Assembly (NCBI GenBank): GCA_029249445.1
Contig: JAQWHI010000009.1
Span: 62,001 to 126,000, forward strand
Direction of reading: 5' to 3'
Length of the DNA: 64,000 bases
Source of the DNA: Crocinitomicaceae bacterium
Lineage (GTDB): Bacteria > Bacteroidota > Bacteroidia > Flavobacteriales_D > Crocinitomicaceae
In this document: one piece after another, positions 26,083 to 33,517 of the stretch
Numbering within the stretch: position 1 is the stretch's first letter
Layout of the letters: each line of letters starts with the position of its first letter
Translations under genes and position numbers: made by a program
Notes under the pieces: model-generated
What the model was told of the DNA's origin: nothing
The model's input: only the letters and a program-made list of their open reading frames with translations
Databases searched by the model: none

Positions 26083-26679
26083 TCAGGGGCTGTTTCTCAA
26101 GGAATCGAAGGACGTTAGGTCAAGTTCTCTAACCTCACCAGCGTCCAAGTCGTCGAGTTCTATACTTCCAATTCTGATACGGATCAAACGCAATGTTGGG
26201 AAGCCAACAGCGGCTGTCATTTTTCTTACTTGCCTGAATTTCCCCTCGGTGATTGTAATGGATGCCCAGCTTGTTGGGCCGTGTCGGTCGTCTCTGATTT
26301 TTTTTCCTCGGACGGGTAATTTTGGGGGTGTTGCAATCAATTTTGCTTTGCCAGGCTTGGTTGTATAGTTACTTTTATCGACACTAATTTCAACTCCTTT
26401 TTGCAATCGGTCAATTGCTTCAGCAGTAATTTCTCCATCGACTTGAACGAGGTACTCTTTCTCTACTTTTTTACTGCGGATGGCTTCACTCATTTTACCG
26501 TCGGTAGTGAGAATCAATAGGCCTTCTGATGGTTCGTCCAAACGCCCAACGGACATCGTTCCCTTTGGGAAATCATGAAGTGTGCCAAGCAAGCCCTTTT
26601 TTCTTTTTCCAGAGTAAATGAATTGAGATAAGAATCCATACGGTTTGTAGATTTTGAAGTGCTTATGCGTGATTGACAT
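26083..26679 (-). CDS. RNA pseudouridine synthase, RsuA/RluE family
   Basis: A 198-residue enzyme that isomerises uridine to pseudouridine in rRNA. The catalytic aspartate is in MSVGRLDEPSEGLLILTTDG. The HFKIYKPYGFLSQF start, KVEKEYLVQVDG and EGKFRQVRKMTAAVGFPTLRLIRIRIG complete the family pattern. There is no N-terminal S4 domain, which with the short length favours RluE (23S rRNA). It lies six bases downstream of dxs and is probably co-transcribed. Confidence 0.9.
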   Translation of the reverse strand: MSITHKHFKIYKPYGFLSQFIYSGKRKKGLLGTLHDFPKGTMSVGRLDEPSEGLLILTTDGKMSEAIRSKKVEKEYLVQVDGEITAEAIDRLQKGVEISVDKSNYTTKPGKAKLIATPPKLPVRGKKIRDDRHGPTSWASITITEGKFRQVRKMTAAVGFPTLRLIRIRIGSIELDDLDAGEVRELDLTSFDSLRNSP

Positions 26680-26685
26680 GCAGTA

Positions 26686-28638
26686 TTATGCCTTGGCGAG
26701 ATCGGCTACACTTTCAACGGACATATTGAGCATTTCTTTCACCGTTTTCACAATCGCATTTGTATCAAAGCCACATTCGTCCCAAAGTTCTTTTTGAGTA
26801 CCGTGTTGAATATACGCATCAGGGATTCCCAAGCGCACGACTTCTGCCGAATAGCGCTGATCTGCCATGAATTCGATGACGGCAGAACCAAAGCCTCCCA
26901 TGAGACAGCCGTCTTCAACGGTTATAATTTTATCGAACTTTGTAAATACTTCATGGAGCATTGTTTCATCGATCGGTTTGACAAAACGCATGTCGTAGTG
27001 TGCAATTGATGCACCACTTTTTTTCATTTCAGCGATGGCATCCTGGGCAAAATTGCCGGGATGACCTACTGTTAGAATCGCAATATCATTTCCGGAATTC
27101 AGCTTTCTTCCTGTACCGATTTTTACTTTTTTCATTGCAGTTTTCCATTCGGTCATTACTCCCTGACCTCTTGGGTAACGAATAGAAAAAGGCCCTAAAT
27201 CTTCCGATTGTGAGGTATACATTAAATTCCTCAGTTCAGATTCATTCATTGGTGCACTCACAATCATATTCGGGATGCAGCGCATGTATGACAGATCGTA
27301 TGCTCCATGGTGTGTTGCACCATCAGCACCAACCAATCCGCCTCGATCCAAACAAAATACAACGTTCAAATTTTGGAGCGCTACGTCATGCAGCACTTGA
27401 TCGAATGCACGTTGCATAAATGAAGAATAGATGTTACAGAAAGGCGTCATGCCTTGCGTTGCTAGTCCTGCAGAGAAGGTAACTGCATGTTGTTCGGCGA
27501 TCCCAACGTCAAAAGTACGGTCGGGCATGGCCTCCATCATGTAAGTAAGTGAACTCCCTGTTGGCATTGCCGGGGTTACACCCATAATTTTATCATTTTT
27601 CTCGGCCAACTCAACAATTGTGTGTCCGAAAACATCTTGATATTTTGGTGGCTGTGGAGATTTGGGTACAACCTTGACAATTTCTCCTGTTTCTTTGTTA
27701 AATACACCAGGGGCATGCCATTTGGTCGGATTCCCTTCCTCTGAATATTTAAATCCTGCTCCTTTTCGTGTGATGCAGTGCAGTATTTTTGGTCCTGGAA
27801 TGTCTTTAAGGTCTGCCATTACTTTTGCCAAACCAATTACGTCGTGACCATCCACAGGTCCGAAATATCGAAAATTCAATGATTCGAAAAGATTGCTTTG
27901 TTTCATTAAAGATCCTTTCAATGCAGTTGATATTTTCGATGCAACTGATTGCGCATCTGGGCCAAATTTGGACACTTTCCCCAACAAATTCCATACTTCA
28001 TCTTTCACCTTGTTGTAGGTGTGCGATGTTGTGATGTCCGTTAAATATTCTCTCAAAGCCCCTACATTGGGGTCAATTGACATGCAATTATCGTTCAAAA
28101 CAACCAAAAGGTTGGCATCTTTTTCAAAACCTGCGTGGTTCATTCCTTCAAAAGCCAATCCCGCTGTCATTGCGCCATCACCGATCACAGCGATGTGTTG
28201 TTTGTCTTTGTCTCCTTTGTAATTGTTTGCGACTGCCATTCCCAATGCAGCAGAGATGGAGGTCGATGAATGGCCTACGCCAAATGTATCGTATTCGCTT
28301 TCCGATCGTTTTGGAAATCCTGACAAACCATCTTTGATTCTGTTCGTTGGAAATTGTTCTTTTCTACCCGTCAGAATTTTGTGGCCGTACGCTTGGTGGC
28401 CAACGTCCCAGACGATCTGATCATTTGGAGTATCAAATATATAATGCAGCGCGACAGTTAGCTCAACAACGCCTAAGCTTGCTCCAAAATGACTGTTTCC
28501 AATTTCTGAGATAACATCTACGATGTATTGACGCACATCATCGGAGACGTGGGGCAAATCATCGATCTTGAACTTTTCCTTCAGATCCGAAGGAAAGTTG
28601 ATTTGAGACAAATATGGTCCTGTTGAGTATTTTTTCAT
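26686..28638 (-). CDS. dxs: 1-deoxy-D-xylulose-5-phosphate synthase
   Basis: A 650-residue thiamine diphosphate enzyme that condenses pyruvate and glyceraldehyde-3-phosphate, the entry step of the MEP isoprenoid pathway. It has WDVGHQAYGHKILTGRK, the ThDP motif VIGDGAMTAGLAFEGMNHAG, and the pyrimidine-domain segments GIAEQHAVTFSAGLATQG and LDRGGLVGADGATHHGAYDL. Isoprenoids feed quinones, undecaprenyl phosphate and carotenoids. The upstream 14-mer GTTAAACAAAACTA is shared with the pterin operon, and on this strand it holds a -7 element. The RluE-like gene follows closely. Confidence 0.96.
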   Translation of the reverse strand: MKKYSTGPYLSQINFPSDLKEKFKIDDLPHVSDDVRQYIVDVISEIGNSHFGASLGVVELTVALHYIFDTPNDQIVWDVGHQAYGHKILTGRKEQFPTNRIKDGLSGFPKRSESEYDTFGVGHSSTSISAALGMAVANNYKGDKDKQHIAVIGDGAMTAGLAFEGMNHAGFEKDANLLVVLNDNCMSIDPNVGALREYLTDITTSHTYNKVKDEVWNLLGKVSKFGPDAQSVASKISTALKGSLMKQSNLFESLNFRYFGPVDGHDVIGLAKVMADLKDIPGPKILHCITRKGAGFKYSEEGNPTKWHAPGVFNKETGEIVKVVPKSPQPPKYQDVFGHTIVELAEKNDKIMGVTPAMPTGSSLTYMMEAMPDRTFDVGIAEQHAVTFSAGLATQGMTPFCNIYSSFMQRAFDQVLHDVALQNLNVVFCLDRGGLVGADGATHHGAYDLSYMRCIPNMIVSAPMNESELRNLMYTSQSEDLGPFSIRYPRGQGVMTEWKTAMKKVKIGTGRKLNSGNDIAILTVGHPGNFAQDAIAEMKKSGASIAHYDMRFVKPIDETMLHEVFTKFDKIITVEDGCLMGGFGSAVIEFMADQRYSAEVVRLGIPDAYIQHGTQKELWDECGFDTNAIVKTVKEMLNMSVESVADLAKA

Positions 28639-28642
28639 AAAC

Positions 28643-28656
28643 GTTAAACAAAACTA
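28643..28656 (-). promoter_or_regulatory. dxs promoter -7 element inside the shared 14-mer
   Basis: In the dxs direction this reads TAGTTTTGTTTAAC. TAGTTTTG (28656 down to 28649) is an exact TANNTTTG -7 element, about 10 bases before the ATG. The whole 14-mer is identical to 5290-5303. A TTTG lies upstream at a 25-base spacing, longer than usual. An operator overlapping the -7 element would suit repression. Confidence 0.55.
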
Positions 28657-28742
28657 AAGTAGTTCATTCATTCCGATTAACCAAATCAGGTTTCTATTTA
28701 TTGTACAAATGTAGGGAAATTAACGTCTGTTATGATTTTAGG

Positions 28743-28757
28743 AGAGAATAATTCTCT
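28743..28757. repeat. 15-base perfect palindrome
   Basis: AGAGAAT-A-ATTCTCT lies about 50 bases upstream of a -7-like TATCTTTG in the dxs-ileS gap. It could be a dimeric regulator site. Confidence 0.4.
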
Positions 28758-29214
28758 TATCTATTTGTTGGAATAGGGATTTAATTTCTACCTTCAATCT
28801 TTACCTATCTTTGTTTCTATCATGAAGTATACAGTTGTTTTATTTTTGTTTTAAAATTTTGCCCTACTTTGTTTTTGGGAGTGTTCAGGCTTTGTCTCCC
28901 GCTATGAACTTTTTCTAGACTTTAGCTCTTAATGATTAAATCCCTAAAATGGGTGATTTTTAGCTGTTTTCGGTTCTTTCTATTGCTCATAACTATTGTG
29001 TATATGCACCTCTTTCAGAAAACTCTAGAGGAGGTGATTATTTCCATTATTTCGTTGTTCTGTAAGTTCTGAGTGCGAATTGCGTCACATTTCGATTGTG
29101 AACGACATTCCTTGGTGGCAGCAAAATTTGATTGAAGTGCGGTTTGTTGTTTGTGAAAACTGGGAGTGCTCCAAAAGTTCTTCATCGGTTTTAGGTTTAG
29201 TTTAAAAAAGCAAT

Positions 29215-29251
29215 AGGCTGTGCAACTGTATCTCCCCGACAGGTACAACCT
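29215..29251 (+). other. Predicted RNA hairpin in the dxs-ileS gap
   Basis: AGGCTGT pairs with ACAACCT (six of seven) and AACTGT with ACAGGT (five of six), around a nine-base loop ATCTCCCCG and a two-base bulge. It is consistent with a structured leader or small RNA, but drawn by eye only. Confidence 0.35.
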
Positions 29252-29509
29252 AAATTGAAATTAAAGAAAAGCAGCTGCAAAAACAACACAAAAATGTAGG
29301 CCAGTCTTGGAGTCCTATTTGAGGAGTGGTGGCGTTATTATTGGGGGCTGGATCATTCCGAGACACTCAAACAGTGCCTTCAGAGTTGTGTCTGTCGCAT
29401 TAAAAAAAAGACCAGCAATGGGATAGCAGGCAGGAGTTAAATTTGTGTGTGAATTAAAGGATATTGATTTTGTTCTAAGGTCTAGGCGAAAATACACTGT
29501 AAATCTTAC

Positions 29510-29517
29510 TATCTTTG
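29510..29517 (+). promoter_or_regulatory. -7 element of ileS
   Basis: TATCTTTG matches TANNTTTG exactly, 22 bases before the ileS ATG. No TTG -33 element is seen at normal spacing. Confidence 0.5.
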
Positions 29518-29539
29518 CCTGTTAAAATCCAACGATAGA

Positions 29540-32500
29540 ATGAGTCAGAAGTATCCAACGTACAACGGTTTAGATTTGCCCAATGTGGCGAGTCGTGTTT
29601 TGGAGCAATGGGAAACAAACAAGGTGTTCGAAAAATCCATCACGTCACGTGAAGGGAAAGAGCCGTTTATTTTCTTTGAAGGTCCGCCATCAGCCAATGG
29701 TTTGCCGGGAATTCACCATGCAATGGGACGTTCGATAAAAGATATTTTCTGTCGCTACAAAACATTGAAAGGATACCAGGTAAAACGAAAAGCAGGGTGG
29801 GACACACACGGTCTTCCAGTTGAACTTAAGGTTGAAAAAGAGCTGGGTATAACCAAAGAAGACATCGGTTCTAAAATCTCCGTCGACGATTACAACAACA
29901 AGTGCAAAGAAACAGTCATGCGTTACACGGATGTCTGGAACAAATTGACGCGCGACATGGGGTACTGGGTGGACATGGAAGATCCATACATTACTTACGA
30001 TACGAAATACATGGAGTCGGTTTGGTGGCTGCTTGGACAACTGTATGAGAAAGATTTAATCTACAAAGGATATACAATCCAGCCGTATTCTCCCGCTGCA
30101 GGAACAGGGCTGTCAACGCATGAGTTGAACCAACCGGGATGCTACCGCGATGTAACGGACACGACAGTTGTTGCGCAATTTAAAGTTGCCGACGATCAAA
30201 TACTACCATCAGGACTATTGAAAGAGACTGAAAGCAGTGAGGGAGAAACACTTTTCTTGGCTTGGACAACAACGCCATGGACACTTCCTTCGAATACAGC
30301 ATTGACGGTTGGTCCAAAAATCGAATATGTTTTGGTCAAAACCTTCAACCAATACACATTCGAACCAATCAATGTGATTCTCGCAAAAAATCTCGTTGCA
30401 TATCAATTCAATAAAAACTACTTCGCTGCAGAATCGGATGAAGATTTTGAAAATTATTCCGACGGAGACAAGAAGATTCCCTACTCCATTCTTGGCGAGT
30501 GCCTCGGACATGAGTTGGCTGGAGTCAGATACGAACAATTGTTGCCTTTTGCTCAACCCTACAAGGATGCAGATAACGCATTTCAGGTAATTACTGGTGA
30601 TTTTGTTACTACAGAAGACGGTACAGGGATTGTTCATACAGCGCCAACATTTGGTGCAGATGATGCAAAAGTTGCTGCGGACGCAAGAGTGCCCGGATTG
30701 CTGGTGCTCGATGAAAACGAGACCCCCGTTCCCTTAGTCGATCTGCAAGGTCGGTTTACCATGCACATGGGAGAAAAATTTGGAGGAATGTTTGTGAAAA
30801 ATGAATATTACGCCGATGGAGAGGCGCCAGATAAAAGCGCAGATGTTCAATTGGCAATTCAACTAAAAACCGAAAACAAAGCATTTAAGGTTGAAAAATA
30901 CGTACACAGTTATCCGCATTGTTGGAGAACCGACAAACCCGTTCTTTACTATCCGTTAGACTCGTGGTTCATCAAAGCGACAGAAGGTAAAAAACGAATG
31001 TCCGAGCTGAATGAAACAATCAATTGGAAACCTGCTTCAACTGGAACTGGACGTTTTGGAAAGTGGTTGGAAAATTTGAACGATTGGAACTTATCACGAT
31101 CGAGGTATTGGGGAATTCCAATTCCAATTTGGTCCACTGAAGATGGAGATGAGCGTGTTTGTATTTCATCAGTAGAAATGCTAAAAAGAGAATGTGACAA
31201 AGCCGTTGCTGCTGGTCTCATGGAGACAAATCCAATCGCTGCGTTTGATGCAGGGGATATGTCCAAAGAAAATTATGCGAAAGTAGATTTACATAAAAAT
31301 TACATGGATGGGATTACGTTGGTTTCCACTTCTGGAAAACCAATGAAGCGCGAGTCGGATTTGATTGATGTTTGGTTCGATTCTGGATCTATGCCGTATG
31401 CGCAATGGCACTATCCATTTGAAAACAAAGAATTGATCGACAATCGTGTTGGATATCCAGCAGATTTCATTGCCGAGGGCGTTGATCAAACAAGAGGATG
31501 GTTTTACACACTCCATGCCATTTCAACAATGGTATTTGATTCTGTTGCCTACAAAGCAGTGGTTTCAAATGGTTTGGTTTTGGACAAGAACGGTCAGAAA
31601 ATGTCGAAGCGTTTAGGGAATGCAGTGGATCCATTCACGACGCTAGATACCTATGGTCCGGATGCAACGCGGTGGTATATGATTACAAATGCACAGCCGT
31701 GGGACAACCTGAAATTTGACTTGGATGGAATTACGGAAGTGCAACGCAAATTCTTTGGAACACTTTACAATACGTATTCGTTCTTCGCACTGTATGCGAA
31801 CATCGACGGCTTTGATTATTCTGAAGACAACATACCGCTTAATGAGCGTCCAGAAATTGACCGTTGGGTTCTGTCAAAGTTGAATTCATTGATCAAAAAT
31901 GTAGATGAAGCCTATGAAAATTATGAACCTACAAAGGCAGGAAGATTGATTCAAGAATTCGTTGGAGATCAATTGTCGAATTGGTACGTACGTTTGTGTA
32001 GAAGACGTTTTTGGAAGCAAAGCACAGACGACAGCGCAGGAATAAAAGACAAAACTTCTGCCTACCAAACGTTGTATACGTGCATGGAAACAGTAGCAAT
32101 GTTGGGTGCGCCGATTGCGCCATTCTTTATGGATCAATTGTTTTCAGATTTGAATAGTGTGTCCAAAAAGTACAAGTTCGAATCGATTCATTTGGCGGAT
32201 TTCCCTTGTGTCCAGGAGGATCATATTAATGTAGACTTGGAGCGTCAAATGGAGATTGCACAACGAACGTGTTCACTTGTTCTTGGGTTGAGAAAGAAAG
32301 AAAACATTCGCGTGCGTCAACCGTTGCAGAAGATTATGGTTCCTGTGTTAAGTGATGAATTTGCGACAAATCTCAAACACGTTCAAGACTTGATCCTTTC
32401 AGAAGTGAATGTGAAAGAGTTGGAGTTGTTGACAGAAGACAACAATGTATTAGTGAAGAGCATCAAACCCAACTTTAAAACGATTGGACCAAAGTATGGG

Positions 32501-32980
32501 AAGCACATGAAAGCAATTGTTGGAATGGTCGCACAATTTTCTGCTGATGATATTGCTCTCATCGAATCAAATTCAGGTTGGATAGGAGAAGTGAATGGCG
32601 ACTCCATCAGTCTTGATTTGGGTGATTTTGAAATTGTAGCTCAGGACATACCGGGTTGGCTCGTGAGCTCAGAAGGAAATCTGACTGTGGCCTTAGATGT
32701 AACTGTTTCTGAAGAATTGAAATCTGAAGGGATTGCTCGTGAGTTGGTGAACAGGGTTCAAAACTTGCGTAAAGATTCTGGTCTTGAAATTACAGATAGA
32801 ATCGTTCTGAAGGTCGATACAAATGACGCCATTCAAAAGGCAATTGTCTCCAACAAGGACTATGTTTGCGCAGAAGTTTTGGCCGATGACATTCAGTTCG
32901 AATCCTTGGGAGTAGAAGCAGTAGTTTCAGACTTGGTTGTTTCAGAAGATGTCAAGCTTGCTCTCGATAAGAAAGTATAA
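29540..32980 (+). CDS. ileS: Isoleucyl-tRNA synthetase
   Basis: A 1146-residue class I aminoacyl-tRNA synthetase. The HIGH-type motif is in PPSANGLPGIHHAMGR (about residue 56), the tRNA-editing CP1 domain contains TTPWTLPSNTALTVGP, and the KMSKS-type loop is KMSKRLGNAVDPF (about 687). The anticodon-binding domain follows (WDNLKFDLDG ... GDQLSNWYVRLCRRRFWK). The length and the GLPGIHH form fit the longer, eukaryote-like IleS type, which is common in Bacteroidota. The preceding long gap has its own -7 element near the gene. Confidence 0.96.
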   Translation: MSQKYPTYNGLDLPNVASRVLEQWETNKVFEKSITSREGKEPFIFFEGPPSANGLPGIHHAMGRSIKDIFCRYKTLKGYQVKRKAGWDTHGLPVELKVEKELGITKEDIGSKISVDDYNNKCKETVMRYTDVWNKLTRDMGYWVDMEDPYITYDTKYMESVWWLLGQLYEKDLIYKGYTIQPYSPAAGTGLSTHELNQPGCYRDVTDTTVVAQFKVADDQILPSGLLKETESSEGETLFLAWTTTPWTLPSNTALTVGPKIEYVLVKTFNQYTFEPINVILAKNLVAYQFNKNYFAAESDEDFENYSDGDKKIPYSILGECLGHELAGVRYEQLLPFAQPYKDADNAFQVITGDFVTTEDGTGIVHTAPTFGADDAKVAADARVPGLLVLDENETPVPLVDLQGRFTMHMGEKFGGMFVKNEYYADGEAPDKSADVQLAIQLKTENKAFKVEKYVHSYPHCWRTDKPVLYYPLDSWFIKATEGKKRMSELNETINWKPASTGTGRFGKWLENLNDWNLSRSRYWGIPIPIWSTEDGDERVCISSVEMLKRECDKAVAAGLMETNPIAAFDAGDMSKENYAKVDLHKNYMDGITLVSTSGKPMKRESDLIDVWFDSGSMPYAQWHYPFENKELIDNRVGYPADFIAEGVDQTRGWFYTLHAISTMVFDSVAYKAVVSNGLVLDKNGQKMSKRLGNAVDPFTTLDTYGPDATRWYMITNAQPWDNLKFDLDGITEVQRKFFGTLYNTYSFFALYANIDGFDYSEDNIPLNERPEIDRWVLSKLNSLIKNVDEAYENYEPTKAGRLIQEFVGDQLSNWYVRLCRRRFWKQSTDDSAGIKDKTSAYQTLYTCMETVAMLGAPIAPFFMDQLFSDLNSVSKKYKFESIHLADFPCVQEDHINVDLERQMEIAQRTCSLVLGLRKKENIRVRQPLQKIMVPVLSDEFATNLKHVQDLILSEVNVKELELLTEDNNVLVKSIKPNFKTIGPKYGKHMKAIVGMVAQFSADDIALIESNSGWIGEVNGDSISLDLGDFEIVAQDIPGWLVSSEGNLTVALDVTVSEELKSEGIARELVNRVQNLRKDSGLEITDRIVLKVDTNDAIQKAIVSNKDYVCAEVLADDIQFESLGVEAVVSDLVVSEDVKLALDKKV

Positions 32981-33002
32981 TTCGAATAACAAAATTAGAA
33001 GT

Positions 33003-33467
33003 ATGGGAAACAAGAAAAAAAGAATATGGCGATGGGTTGCGTTGGCTGTTGTAGTTCTTTTTATCGTGTTGCAGTTCTTTAAAATTGACACGTCGGTTCC
33101 GAAATTTGATGCAGATAAGGATTTTATTGCGATGACGGCTCCTAGTGATGCGGTTGTGACCCTTCTAAAAAATGCGTGTTATGATTGCCATTCGTATGCA
33201 ACTGAGTATCCTTGGTATGCTGAGGTGACTCCAATATCATGGTGGCTGCAGCACCATGTGGAGGAGGGAAGAGAGCACTTGAATTTTTCACTTTGGGGAA
33301 CTTATTCTATTGAGAAATCGATGCACAAACTTGAGGAGTGCACTGAGGAAGTAGAAGGTGGCGAGATGCCTTTAAAGTCGTATACATTCGCCCATGGAGA
33401 CGCAAAGTTGAGCGCCAAAGAGAAGGCAACACTCGTCGCTTTTTTTGATCGTTTGAGAAAAGAATAA
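33003..33467 (+). CDS. Haem-binding domain protein, membrane-anchored
   Basis: A 154-residue protein. A basic N-terminus is followed by one hydrophobic helix (WVALAVVVLFIVLQFF), then a periplasmic domain with a CxxCH haem-attachment motif (NACYDCHSYATEYPWYAEV, about residue 58) and SWWLQHHVEEGREHLNFSLW. This matches the Haem_bd domain (PF14376) pattern of Bacteroidota. It is probably a small c-type cytochrome-like protein; the electron partner is unknown. The start at ATG 33003 is preferred because the track start lies inside ileS in another frame. Confidence 0.8.
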   Translation: MGNKKKRIWRWVALAVVVLFIVLQFFKIDTSVPKFDADKDFIAMTAPSDAVVTLLKNACYDCHSYATEYPWYAEVTPISWWLQHHVEEGREHLNFSLWGTYSIEKSMHKLEECTEEVEGGEMPLKSYTFAHGDAKLSAKEKATLVAFFDRLRKE

Positions 33468-33517
33468 TTACGTATTTTTTTGTTTTTCATTTCATAATTT
33501 TCACTAACTTAATGTAG

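Larger units (their letters stand above)
28657..29509. other. Long non-coding gap between dxs and ileS
   Basis: No convincing gene is seen in the about 850 bases beyond the dxs promoter. The only listed ORF (29015-29248, minus) has no recognisable protein character. The gap holds a 15-base palindrome (AGAGAATAATTCTCT, 28743-28757) and a rightward -7-like TATCTTTG at 28806-28813. A ten-codon abortive reading frame follows (MKYTVVLFLF at 28822-28854). There is also an inverted repeat CACCTC/GAGGTG (29007-29036) and a hairpin at 29215-29251. A long ileS leader, a small RNA or decayed sequence are all possible. I could not match it to RNase P, tmRNA, SRP RNA or a T-box. Confidence 0.5.

Noticed and set aside
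29026-29040. TAGAGGAGGTGATTA resembles the 16S rRNA anti-Shine-Dalgarno complement
   Set aside because: No start codon with an open frame follows at the right distance, and the similarity is short. It is better explained as part of an inverted repeat with CACCTC at 29007.
29015-29248. 77-codon ORF on the minus strand in the dxs-ileS gap
   Set aside because: The translation has no signal peptide, domain or natural composition, and no promoter or conserved motif supports it.
28657-29509. T-box, RNase P RNA, tmRNA or SRP RNA in the gap before ileS
   Set aside because: None of the conserved cores I know for these RNAs (for example GAGGAAAGTCC or the tmRNA CCA end) is visible. T-boxes are also not expected in Bacteroidota.
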